Shown here one piece after another: positions 54,316-64,000 of a stretch of DNA of 64,000 bases. Source of the stretch: Bathynomus jamesi (Eukaryota > Arthropoda > Malacostraca > Isopoda > Cirolanidae); assembly GCA_023014485.1 (NCBI GenBank), contig JAJOZX010001574.1, positions 795,125 through 859,124 on the forward strand. The letters are read 5' to 3'. The notes beneath the pieces were generated by a model that did not search any database, had not been told where the DNA came from, and saw nothing but the letters and a program-made list of their open reading frames with translations. Made by a program: the position numbers and the translations under genes. Each line of letters begins with the position of its first letter. Within the stretch, counting starts at the first letter, position 1.

Positions 54316-56817
54316 TTATTTGAAGGTATGCACGACGGTACCGAAGGGGAGGGGAATCACACTCCGCCTGAAGACTAGCCACCGGTCAAGAGCGAAAGGC
54401 TCCTGTGGCCAGGCGGAGGCCCCAATTATGAAGAGGTCCAAGATTCTCAATCGAGAGACAGAAGCGGAGCCGTAGACCTCACAGCCATAGTCAATTCTCG
54501 ATTGAACTAAAGAGATGTACAGGCAGAAGAGTGTATGCCTATCAGCGCCCCAAGCATATAGGAGAGATGGTCGAAAAGTGTGAGGGTACGCCGGGTGGAG
54601 AGTCTCAAATTCCTCAAATGAGGAATCCAAGTAAGACGGGAGTCGAAAGTGAGACCTAAAAATTTAAAAATGTCCCTTACCGGAATGGGATTACCAGCTA
54701 AAAACAGCGAGAGAGGAGGAACAGAAGTAGTCCTACGCCTATGAAACGACATACACATAGTCTTGGTTGGGGAAAGACGGAAACCCACAGACGCTGCCCA
54801 TCTTTCGACGGCATTAACTGCAAGCTGCACCTGCCTTGCGGCCACTCGTAGAGAACTGCCTGCGCCGTAAATGGCAAGATCATCTGCGTAGAGAGAACAC
54901 TTTATGGAAGTCGGTAGAAAATGGGCAACCGAGTTCATAACTAGAGAGAAACAAAGAACACTGAGGACAGATCCCTGCCGGACTCCTTCCTCTTGTGTGG
55001 TTAAATCGGAGAGAGTGTTACCAACTCGAACTCGAAAAGTTCGGTTTCTTAAAAAATTAGAAATAAAAAGAGGGAGAAAGCCCATAAAATCCATAGAATG
55101 GAGACGGCGGAAGACATAATACCTCCACGTCGTGTCGTAGACTTTGGGGATGTCGAAAAAGACAGCCGCAGAGATCTGTTTACGGGAAAACGCGGTTTGG
55201 AGATCGTGACTGAGGAGAAGTAGAGGGTCCAGAGTGCTGCGGAATTGACGGAAACCAGACTCAGATGGGGGAAGGAGTCCTCGCCACTCCAAGATAAAGG
55301 ACAGTCGGGAAGCGACATTCTTCTCCATTAACTTGCAAATACAGCTGGTCAATGCTATTGGGCGAAAGTTTTGAGGAAGGGAGGCGTCCTTGTCAGGCTT
55401 CGGGATGGGAATGACTATGGACTCCCGCCATCGAGAGGGAAACACCCTCAATCGAAATTCGGTTAAAAACAGTAAGTAAAAAATAAAGAGCCCAATTATG
55501 CATAGACTGTAGCATTTTGTAATGGATACCATCCGGGCCAGGTGCTGAATTTCTCCGGGAGGATAGGGCAGATTGAAGTTCGCGCATCGTTAACAATCGG
55601 TTATAGGGTTCATTGTTCGGGCAGTAGAAGTGGAGATCCTCTCTCTCCAGTGCTTCTTTCCGTAATTGGAAAGTCGGAGAGTATCCGGCGCCATTTGAAG
55701 CTGGGGCAAACGAAGTAGCCAGAGCATTCGCTACTTCTCTCGAATAAAAAATGTCCCTGCCATCGACATGGAGGACTGGGGAACGAGAGGGAGTGAACTT
55801 TCGGAGAGATGCGACGGACCCAGTTCCAGACCGTAGCAATCGGAGTCGAAGATGTAATCCTGGAGACGTATTGTTGCCAGGAATCCCTCTGGGCCAGTTT
55901 AAGGACTCAACGAGCCACTGCACGAGCCCTTTGCATGGCAATGCGGTTATCTGGAGATTTACGGCGGTAAAATCGACGAGTAGCAGTCTTCTTATTCCGA
56001 CCAGCCTCCGCACACTTCTGAGACCAGCAAAGGACTCGGGTCAAAGGAGAGGAGCATTGTCTGCTGCGAATTGTCTTCTCAGCCGCATTCAAGATTCTCG
56101 AACCCAGAAAGTCTAAACATCCGTCCACCGACGAAAAATCGTGTGCTGTACAGGACACGTAGTAAGGCTACGATAGGACTCCCAGTCGGCTCTAAAAAAA
56201 AACCACCGGGAGGAAGGCGGCAGATTAGTTCCGGGAACAACAAACGAGAGCTGCACCGATAAATGGTGACTCCCGCAGTCATCCCCCAGGACTTCCCAGG
56301 AAAAGTCTAGAAGAACATCGGTGGAACAAAAGGAGAGATCAATGCAGGAGAAAGTATCAGTGTGAACGTGATAATAAGTAAGTGCACCTGAGTTGAGACA
56401 ATGGAGGGAGTGGGATGACATCAGGGAGATCAAGGAGCCAGCCATGAAAATGTCTCGGACATCACTCCACACTGGGCTACGACTATTAAAATCACCTAAG
56501 AGTAAGAAAGGTCCAAGGAGTTGATCAACAACTTCCACTAGCTCCTCTCGGGAGACGGAGACGTGTAGAGGGAGGTAAACGGAACAGACGGTATACTGCC
56601 GAGACAAAGAAAGCCAGACAGCAACCACCTGCAGTGTAGATCGAAGTGTGAGTGGGCGACAAGGAACTGATCTATGTACGAGGATGGCTGAACCACCTCG
56701 AGGACCGTGGAGACAAACACAGGCAGGTTGGTACGTTTGTAAAGGGATGGAAAGACCTTCATAGTTGGCAAAAATGCCCCGACAGTTCCAGTGAAGGATA
56801 GAATTAAAATAAGCCAT
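54316..56817 (-). pseudogene. LINE ORF2: APE endonuclease and reverse transcriptase
   Basis: The first piece (56817-56113) is the endonuclease: ILHWNCRGIFANYEGL at the start, LLLGDFNSRSPVW in the middle, and GDDCGSHHLSVQL where SDH is expected, so a catalytic Asp is replaced by His. The next pieces (56158-55907 and 56013-55393) hold the linker and RT entry (NSAPGPDGIHYKML). The RT core (55532-54507) has RPIALTSCICKLMEK, a GFRQFRST motif, FFDIPKVYD (motif A, partly altered), GVRQGSVLS and CSLYADDLAIY (motif C). The C-terminus continues to about 54316 in another frame. There are at least four frame breaks, and the altered endonuclease residue alone would disable cutting. Confidence 0.85.
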
Positions 56818-56992
56818 TATAATGGAGATATAAAAGGAGAAAGTTTAAAAGTGTAAAAGGGTAAAAGTGAAGAGTGTAAAAGTTAAAAGTGTAAAAGAGA
56901 AGAGTATAAAAACAAAAAGATAAAAGTAAAAGATAAAAGAGAAAAATGTAAAAGATAAGGGTTAAATACGAAGAGGTAAAAGTAAAAGTTAG

Positions 56993-59123
56993 CTACGAAG
57001 AAATAAACTTTAAATATAAAAGGGAAAAAGTTAAAAGTAAAATATAAAAGGAAAAAGGAAAATAACTACCGACCACAAACAATGGAGTAGATACGACGGT
57101 TCTCCTGCAAGTCCGGGTCTGACCCAACCTGTGCAGGCGTCCGAGGCGTAGGCAGGGATCAGCCGGGTGAGCAGGAAGAGAGGAGGAAACAGGAACTGGA
57201 ATGCAGGACTTCCGAACGCGACCGCGGCGTACTCCTAAAGGAGCAGGGACAGAGGCATTGTCGGTACTAAGAGGGCCGGAGCCAGAGGGAATAGTTGGCG
57301 GAGAGCAAAAATATGTTGGGGGCATAGGGAGATCCATAAGGAGCGAGAACGGGCGGGTAAGGCTGACTGGAGGGAGTCCAACACTGCAAGTTGGCTCTCC
57401 AACTGGCGGAAGTTCGAAGGTCGAAAAACAGGTACAGACGACTTTGGTGAGAGACTGACGACGCCCACCCGTGAAGAGGGAACCGAGCCACCAGGACCCA
57501 TAGTACATACAGGGTTCTGGCCCGGAGAAGGAGTCACCGACCTGGAACAGAGGGATGAAGTAGAACCTCGGGCAGGGTCTGTAAGGGTACCACCCATAGT
57601 GGCAGGGGAAGAGAATGAAGAGAGAACCAGATCCGAGCGACGGTGGCGGCGGTAAGAAACTGGAGAACCAGAGGAGGTCACCTCGGCTCTACGCTTAACA
57701 TCCCCCGACCAGCAGGAGGGTCCCCACAAGGAGGCAGTCCCACAGACGCCCTTGGAGAGAGAAGGCGGCGCGGAGGCGTTCGGGCCAAGGACGGTCGAGG
57801 AGAAACACATGGGGACTGCTGAGACCGACGCTGTGAAGAACGGAGGTGGGCCAAAGGAAGAGAAGAAGGAACTGAGGGAGGAGACGAGGCAGAAGGGGGT
57901 TTACGTAAACGGTCAGGTTGCGAACGAGAAACACGAAGAATGTCCGCGAATGTGACGTGTTCTCACACAAAACGAACGCGAACCTGAGCTCGAACCTCAG
58001 GGAAAGTCATGCGCTCCTTGGTCTTGAGAGTAACAACTTCAAATTCAAATTTATAAAGTATACACGAGGCTGAGGAAGCAGGATGGATACCACCACAGTT
58101 AATAAAAGAAGGGGAGTTAGAACATGGTATACCATGAAAATCCTGGTCGCAATGGACGCAGACACGAGTAGGCCGGCGACAACGGGAACCGGTATGCCCG
58201 AATGTCTGGCAATTGAAACAACGGGTAGGTGGACGGACGTAAGGCCGCACATCAAAACGAAGCCAAGCATACCAGACATGCGCTGGAGGCGACAGCTGGT
58301 CAAAAATCAAACGCAGGCGCGGAGTGGGCTGAAGACAGCCATTAACTCGCTTCGTAAACCGATGAACAGAAGACACCTTCCACTCTGCAAAACATGAGTG
58401 AAGGTCCTCCTCCGAGAGGTCTAAGAGCTGAGGGGCATAGATCGTACCCTGGCAAGAATGCATTTTCGAGTCGAGGGCGCAATACACCAGACAATCGCCC
58501 AAGGCGGATATCGCAGCCAGGGCACCAATTTGTTCCGGAGATCGAGATTTGATGAGTAAGGACCCATCACGGAGCTCTGAAATATCCTCCCGAGAGACTT
58601 GGGCAGAAGCCGCAAGACTGCGAAAGACCGCAACACAGTGGGCAAGCAAAGAACGAGAGGTAGTCGGTTTAATAATAAAAAAGGCGGTAGTGGAAGTCGA
58701 GAGGGACGGGAATGTTGAGGCCACGGAAACGGGCTTCCAAGACCGACGGGTTCGTCGGCGTTCATGGGGAGAAGAAAGGGTACTCCGCGGGGGAGAACCC
58801 CGAGGGAACCCCTGAGGAACATAAGGTTCCAAAGTAGCAATGGAAGACGTACGAGAGCGAGAATCGACCGTCTTGGTGGAAGATAAGGACGAAGAGATCG
58901 AGGGAGAGGTAGTCTGGACAGGACCATCCGTTAAAGAAACAAAGGGGCTAGAAAGGAGATAGGAGTATCCAAAACCGTAGGCCGAGGAAGAGAGGCAGTG
59001 GTCGTAAGCCGAGAAGAAGAAGCCATCGCAAAAAAAAGGAAACTTCATCACCCGCGAGCATCCACCACCATCGACTCCAACAAGGGAAAGGCGAATCGTG
59101 GGCACACTCAGTCCCACCGCCAA
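56993..59123 (-). pseudogene. LINE ORF1: gag-like protein with zinc knuckles
   Basis: The main frame (59123-57963, 386 codons) has a Ser/Pro-rich N-terminus and a globular middle (SREDISELRDGSLLIKSRS, resembling an RRM-like region). It has a zinc-knuckle array: CFNCQTFGHTGSRC, then CVHCDQDFHGIPC and a third set INCGGIHPASSASC. After RVRFV a stop appears at 57963. A frameshifted continuation (57970-57695, 57810-57235 and 57508-56993) supplies a Pro/Ser-rich C-terminal region. ORF1 proteins of this type bind LINE RNA in the particle. The ATG at 59123 may be slightly upstream of the real start. Confidence 0.75.
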
Positions 59124-59500
59124 TAGATGTCACGCAGGGGAGCTACACCCACACCCAGTCCCTGTGCCTAAAAGGCGGCCACTCTCATCCAACGCGCGGT
59201 GAGAGTTGGCAGGGTCAGGGCTTAGGTTTGGTTTAAGGGCGACAAAGGTGAAGGACAACCACCTCCATCACCCAAGGTCCAAGTAAAGGGTCAAATGAAG
59301 GTCCAAAACAAAGCCAAATAAAAGAAAGAAAAAAAGGCACAAGTAGAGGAGAAGAGAAGGAAAAATAAAGAAATAGAAGCAGGAGATCAGCCGGGTCCCC
59401 AGACGGGTCGAATGGTCCACGAAGGCAGAGAGAGCCCTTACATCAGAGGAAGATACATATCCACATTAACCAAAGAGGGACGCGCCCCATAGTATATATA

Positions 59501-59863
59501 AGATAAAATGAAAGAAGAATCATGAAGAGCACCTCATAAGTCACTGTTCATGATTTTAAATACAAATTAATAATTAGGAGTGTTGTGGTGACTGGCCATT
59601 TATAATTTCGATGAAAATTCTAGTCTCAGTTTATTGGAGTGACATGTGGTAACTGATTCTGCAGAACAACTTTAAAGCGCATAACGAGTTTTCATTCTAA
59701 CAGTTGCCTTTAAATTTTTTTTTTTCTTAATTTTTAATTTTTAACGGCAAATCTTTTTTATATGTTATTCAGGTCCCCAAATTACTGTCGGTTCAATTAT
59801 TTGGTCAATAAACCTATAGAAAAGAACGCAGTCATGAAAATCCTGAGCTTCACATTGTCGCCC

Positions 59864-59906
<43 letters not shown>

Positions 59907-60244
59907 AAAAATCAATTTGGTGAATAAATTTAGAAAAGAATGTAGCCATCAAAAATTTTAGCGACGCATCGGAAGCAAGCCATGATAAGTAAAAAAAAAT
60001 GTGACAAGTTGTATTTAAAATTTAACTGTTTCGTGAGCTTCAAGTAAAATCTGTGAAGCTGCATTTAAAATTTAAGTGATTCGTGAGCTAATTGTAAATG
60101 TTAAACTCTAACTTGCTTAGAGAATATCCCGCCCGTAGGATGGGTATTTTTGCTAGCGAACTGCGAACTTTTTTATTTATGGCCGGCCAAACCAATGGCC
60201 AAATTTGAATGAGACTTGGGGGATAGGGGTAACTAGATATTAAA
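59501..60244. other. No supported gene; (AAT)n at 59864-59903
   Basis: The only clear feature is the triplet microsatellite. Confidence 0.7.
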
Positions 60245-61200
60245 CACATATGGCATAAAGGGAAATATGCTAAATTGGTTTAAGTCATAACTTTCTAATC
60301 GTCACCAGTAAGTTGAAGTAAATGACACTTCATCAGAATATGCTGTATTGGAAAGTGGGGTTCCACAAGGCTCTATCCTTGGACCCTTAATTTTCTTAAT
60401 ACATGTAAATGATTTTTATCGATCAATAACATTAAACTGTGTTCAGCATCCAGACGATACAACACTCAGTTCAACCCACCACGATATCACCTCCCTAATG
60501 AACGAAGTGAACAGGCAATTAGATCACATCTGTAAATGGATGTGTGCAAATAAGCTTTTGCTAAACTTGACAAAATCATCATATATGATTGTAACTAAAA
60601 AAAACTAATCGTGCACACTCCATTAATAATTGGAAACACTCCTCTCGTAAAAGTGAATGAAGTTAAAGTTCTTGGCATGAAGTTAGATAAAAAATCTAAT
60701 TTCAAAAACCACACACAACATATCAAATCAAAAATATCTAGATTTCTCTACATAATATTCAAACTCAAAAAAACAGTTCCCCAAAATGCCCTCCTCACAC
60801 TGTATTACTCATTTATTCATCCACACTTACAATACAGAATCAGAGCATGGCGTAGTATAAAGAATTATATACGATATCCGCGAGAAGTAATCCACAAAAA
60901 ATGCTCACAAACTCTCTCAAACAATGATAACAGGTAATCTCATACCTCTCCTTTGTTCAGATAGGTAAATATTCTAAAACTAAATAACTTGTATAAACTT
61001 ACTGTCGGTATCAGTATGTACAAAGATGCTAATAATAGAAACTACTTCGCCCATTCATAAGGCGATTATACCCCATCAGACAAACCATAATCATAATACA
61101 AGGCCTCCCAGTGATTTCATACATAAACCAAATTATTGAATGCGAATTGCAAGAAATGCTCTCTCCCACAAAGGGGCAGATATCTGGAATGCTATACCAA
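60245..61200 (+). pseudogene. LINE reverse transcriptase relic
   Basis: The RT region begins near 60250 in broken frames. It then reads ESGVPQGSILGPLIFLIHVND (60348 on) and QHPDDTTLSS, where PDD stands for the usual ADD. The second frame (60611-60937) gives VKVLGMKLDKKSNFKNHTQH and then LLTLYYSFIHPHLQY. Later pieces (to about 61195) resemble the C-terminal LINE region. It is 5'-truncated and frameshifted. The sequence differs from the other LINEs in the window. Confidence 0.7.
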
Positions 61201-61503
61201 TCAGGGGCGTCGATTGCTCTAAAATAGTGAGGGGGACACTTCGCCTTCGAACAGTGAATCAAACAATACTCTGAGTAGCTGTTGCTACAAATGCTACGTG
61301 CAATTATGAAAATGCAAATTGACTGCTAAATTCCATGATAAATATACACTGGTGTTCATAACAATAATGCGTCCCACCCCGCAATCCATGCCCATGATAC
61401 CAATTAATGTCAGACAAGCACCATCATTAATTTCGTTTCGGAAATCACTAAAGAAACACTTTATTGACTCCTGTTAATGTATGTGTTTATATATGGATAT
61501 ATA

Positions 61504-62255
61504 CGAGGGTGGGCTGAAAAGTAATGCCTCCTGTGAAGAGGTATCCAGATAAAACCGGTTTTGTGTTATAGCCTAATATAGCGTACGCTCAGTCCACACG
61601 TTGGTTCAGTATCGATTACAATGGAAAGGAGTAAAGACGTTCGCTTCAAGCAACGTGCCGTAATTGAATTTTTGACTGCGGAAAGTGTTGTTCCCATAGA
61701 CATTCATCGGCGAATGCATGCTGTGTACGGCAAACAGTGTGTTGATGTGAGTACCGTTCGACGTTGGGCGAGGCAGTGTAAAGAGGGAGAAGCAAGGCAA
61801 GAAGATTTGTCAGCCAAACTGCGAAGTGGAAGGCCTGTAATGGCAACCGTCGAATCTCATTGGAACTACGTTGACGAATTGATTCGTGGAAATCGTCGCA
61901 TTAAGCAAAATGAAATTGCTGCAATGGTCGATATCTCCAAAGAGCGAGTGGGATACATTATCAGTATTCTCAATTACCGAAAGGTCTGCGCCAGATGGGT
62001 GCCTCGCATGCTCACTGCCGAGATGAAAACTGAGAGACTACACATTTGCCAAGAAAATCTGCAGCGCTTCGAAAATAAAGGAGATGAACTTCTGCATAGC
62101 AGTGAGACAGGAGACGAGACATGGGTCCACCATTATGACCCGGAAAATAAACGGCAATCCATGGAATATCGGCACAAAAATCCACCGCAACCAAAAAAAT
62201 TCAAAGTTCAAAAATCGGCTGGAAAAGTGATGATGACTGTTTTTTGGGATTCTTA
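61504..62255 (+). mobile_element. Mariner element, 3'-truncated
   Basis: The left end CGAGGGTGGGCTGAAAAGTA is typical of mariners and follows a TA at 61502-61503. The sequence breaks off inside the catalytic domain near 62250, and no right end is present. Confidence 0.85.
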
Positions 62256-62277
62256 CTATATGCTTATACTTTCCTAA
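61621..62277 (+). pseudogene. Mariner transposase, truncated after the first Asp
   Basis: The frame starts MERSKDVRFKQRAVIEFLTA, has two helix-turn-helix regions (DVSTVRRWARQCKEG; IKQNEIAAMVDISKERVGYII) and the first catalytic Asp in TGDETWVHHYDP. Homology ends at VMMTVFWDS, and the remaining codons are unrelated. The second and third Asp and the C-terminus are missing, leaving about 210 of the usual 345 residues. It is the same broad group as the DD34D element at 38453-39779 but a different lineage. No frameshift is present in the surviving part. Confidence 0.88.
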
Positions 62278-62285
62278 ATGCTTAA

Positions 62286-62368
62286 TTTTTCTAGTATTAT
62301 AAAACATTATTATTATTATTATTCTTATTATTATTATCATCATCATTATTATCATGATTATTATTATT
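62286..62368. repeat. (ATT)n interrupted microsatellite
   Basis: Triplet repeat at the break point of the truncated mariner. Confidence 0.9.
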
Positions 62369-62417
62369 TAGCAGATTAGTTGTGGATAACTAGATGTGAC
62401 TTCGTGCATCTTGGAAA

Positions 62418-64000
62418 ATGAAACGACATTATCCATCAGGAGCTGAAAAACGGAAAAAGAAGAAAATAGAGGAGAAGCTTTCCAGTAGCACAGGTGAGAT
62501 GTGCCACTTGTATATTCTTATATTCTTATGATTACAGTTCAGGCAACTAGGTTAGGTAGACCATCAAGCTAGGCAAGTGCTCAGGAATCGTGTAGAGTAA
62601 GCTAGTCTCTGTAATATTTATAATATTTCGAAATGTGAAATTTAATGGATCACATCACCTCAAATTCTGTTCACACAGATCAATTATCAAACAAGATAAG
62701 AAAGAGTATTTTAGCAGAATCTAACAGAATATGTAATGTTATGTTTTTCTCAGGAGCACTACTGAAATATTTGGAAAAGCCATCCTCAGCAAAGCCTGAT
62801 GAGCATCATAAGCCAACAGCAGGACCATCCTCTATGCAACCTCAAACACCAGTAGAAGTAGAGCCTGATGAACCAACAAGTGGCCCATCTTCTGTTCAGC
62901 TTCAAACACCACACACAGGCATTTCTACTGAGCAACAAGAACCAAGATCTGCTCCACCGCTTGATCCGTATGACTGGCCAGTTGTCCTGTCAGATGCCTT
63001 GAAGACAGACCTGGTGTCTCGAGGACCTTTTCAAATCAGTCCAGATTTCACATTCCCTAAAAGAGAGGACGGTAGAAGCTTTCATCACCATTACATGTAC
63101 AGAACATTAATTAATGGGGGAAAAATAAAGCGAAGCTGGCTGATGTACTCTAGAAGGAATTATGCTCTTTATTGCTTCTGCTGCAAGGTGTTTTCAAGGA
63201 AGTCGTACAAACTAATTACGGATGGACTTTCAGACAGGATAAACGTTGGTTCGCTTCTGAAAGGCCATGAAAATAGTTCAGAACATGCAGATAACATGGC
63301 AACATGGAAGGATCTGGAACTGCGGCTAAAAACTGGGAGGACCATTGACCAAACTGAAATGTCATTAATGGAGGTAGAGCGAAGACGCTGGCGAGATGTT
63401 CTCACACGTCTTGTAAGTATAATCCAATCACTGGCAGAGAGAAACCTTGCTTTTAGGGGGTCTTCCTCTACATTGTACAATCGAGACAATGGCAACTTCT
63501 TGAAGGAGGTTGAGCTGCTTGCCAAATTTGATCCAGTGATGAAACAACACATCGGCAGAGTCGAAAGTGGCCAATATAGTCATTCAAGTTACCTAGGAAA
63601 CATCATTCAAAATGAGCTCATTGGGTCCATTAGTGGGAAGATCTTGGGTGCCATTGTTGCAGAAATAAAAGAAGCTAAATATTACTCACTCATTTTAGAC
63701 TGCACTCCAGACATAAGCCACGAAGAACAGATGTCGATTATTATCAGAACTGTTAAAATGGGTGAAGTACCAGAAATAAAATAATATTTCTTGGGCTTTC
63801 TTGAGGCTTCAGAAAGTACAGGCCTGGGTTTATCAGTTCTGATTCTGAAGAGACTAGATGAACTGAATATTCACTTTGATGACTGCAGAGGACAGTCATA
63901 TGAAAACGGAGCGAACATGAAGGGCAAGAACAAAGGTGTTCAGGCAAGGTTATTAGAGAAGAACTGTCGTGCACTCTATGTTCGATGTGGGGCTCACACT
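62418..64000 (+). CDS. ZMYM1-like hAT transposase with intron, one in-frame stop
   Basis: Exon 1 (62418-62493) encodes MKRHYPSGAEKRKKKK and joins a 5' splice site (cag|gtgagat). The intron 62494-62753 ends in tttttctcag, and exon 2 keeps the frame (..SSSTG|ALLKYLEK). Residues about 60-110 are Pro/Ser-rich linkers. A TTF-type zinc finger (YALYCFCCKVFSRK with a later HENSSEH) and DUF4371 follow. The first catalytic Asp is in SLILDCTPDIS. A single TAA at 63782-63784 interrupts the frame, which otherwise continues unbroken to the window end. There the second catalytic position reads GQSYENGANM (Glu for Asp), and CGAHT begins the C-x2-H motif. It may be a nearly intact transposase or an aging copy. 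Confidence 0.8.

Larger units (their letters stand above)
54120..59500 (-). mobile_element. Two-ORF LINE (Jockey-like), near full length
   Basis: On the minus strand a 5' UTR (about 59500-59124) is followed by a gag-like ORF1 with zinc knuckles and an ORF2 with endonuclease and RT. GC content is clearly higher than in the flanks, typical of a relatively recent insertion. The 3' boundary is uncertain, since decayed coding-like sequence runs to about 54120. A poly(A) tail and target duplication were not identified. Confidence 0.85.
61202..64000 (+). mobile_element. ZMYM1-like hAT element, right end outside window
   Basis: A hAT-like end CAGGGGCGTCG at 61202 lies in the preceding LINE relic. 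A ZMYM1-type transposase gene starts at 62418. A mariner (61504 on) and an ATT tract lie between. The left boundary is inferred from the terminal sequence only. Confidence 0.5.

Noticed and set aside
56538..57955. Many overlapping frames on both strands in the LINE
   Set aside because: GC-rich LINE sequence leaves shadow frames open. Only the minus-strand frames with zinc-knuckle, endonuclease and RT motifs were kept.

Overview
This window is eukaryotic, intron-bearing, non-genic DNA that is almost wall-to-wall transposable elements and microsatellites. There is no bacterial-type operon, CRISPR array or rRNA. The mix fits an arthropod: CR1/L2-, Jockey- and I-like LINEs, a Penelope-like element, a Maverick/Polinton, hAT/ZMYM, Tc1 and several mariner types, a MULE fragment, tRNA-derived SINEs, and long (TA)n, (TC)n, (CA)n and (TAA)n tracts. 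The protein flavour of several LINEs resembles copies I associate with decapod crustaceans. That assignment is an inference from memory, not a database result.

Layout, 1-28 kb. Two head-to-tail copies of one LINE (1-4127) are followed by a 334-bp tandem repeat. A 316/409-bp inverted repeat pair (4821-5136 and 9467-9875) brackets a nearly intact Tc1-like DD35E transposase and a hAT fragment. Low-complexity and 302-bp tandem repeats follow. A complete hAT element (11789-15999) has inverted ends, an ATATATAT target duplication and a younger LINE nested in it (14262-15411). A mariner with inverted ends (16921-18314) lies beside a 2.5-kb DNA transposon of a family I cannot name (18515-20982). Then come SINE-like palindromes and decayed LINE pieces.

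Layout, 28-40 kb. A Penelope-like element with inverted terminal repeats (28801-30930) has a 202-bp MITE nested in one repeat. Next are a candidate secreted glycine-rich protein gene on the minus strand (31985-32431) with a TATA box and arthropod-type start context, clustered tRNA-SINEs, two more LINE relics and a DD34D mariner (38453-39779).

Layout, 40-64 kb. A decayed Maverick/Polinton (40576-48480) has divergent arms. The minus arm carries a capsid-like protein, integrase, two small proteins and a packaging ATPase; the plus arm carries protein-primed DNA polymerase B, split by a MULE-containing insertion with a target duplication. After it come a DD41D mariner with about 130-bp inverted ends (49854-51462), a 106-bp MITE, a second relic related to the unnamed transposon (52591-52983), two tRNA-SINEs, a two-ORF LINE on the minus strand (54120-59500), another LINE relic, a 3'-truncated mariner, and a ZMYM1-like hAT gene with a convincing intron that runs off the window end.

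Nearly all ORFs are broken by frameshifts or stops. The exceptions are the Tc1 transposase at 5994-7028, possibly the glycine-rich gene, and the ZMYM gene apart from one stop. The genes do not form a common pathway. The window is a layered record of insertions whose relative ages can be read from nesting. The points most worth a second look are the unnamed hAT-like transposon family, the recurrent head-to-head palindromes of short repeats, and the glycine-rich candidate gene.
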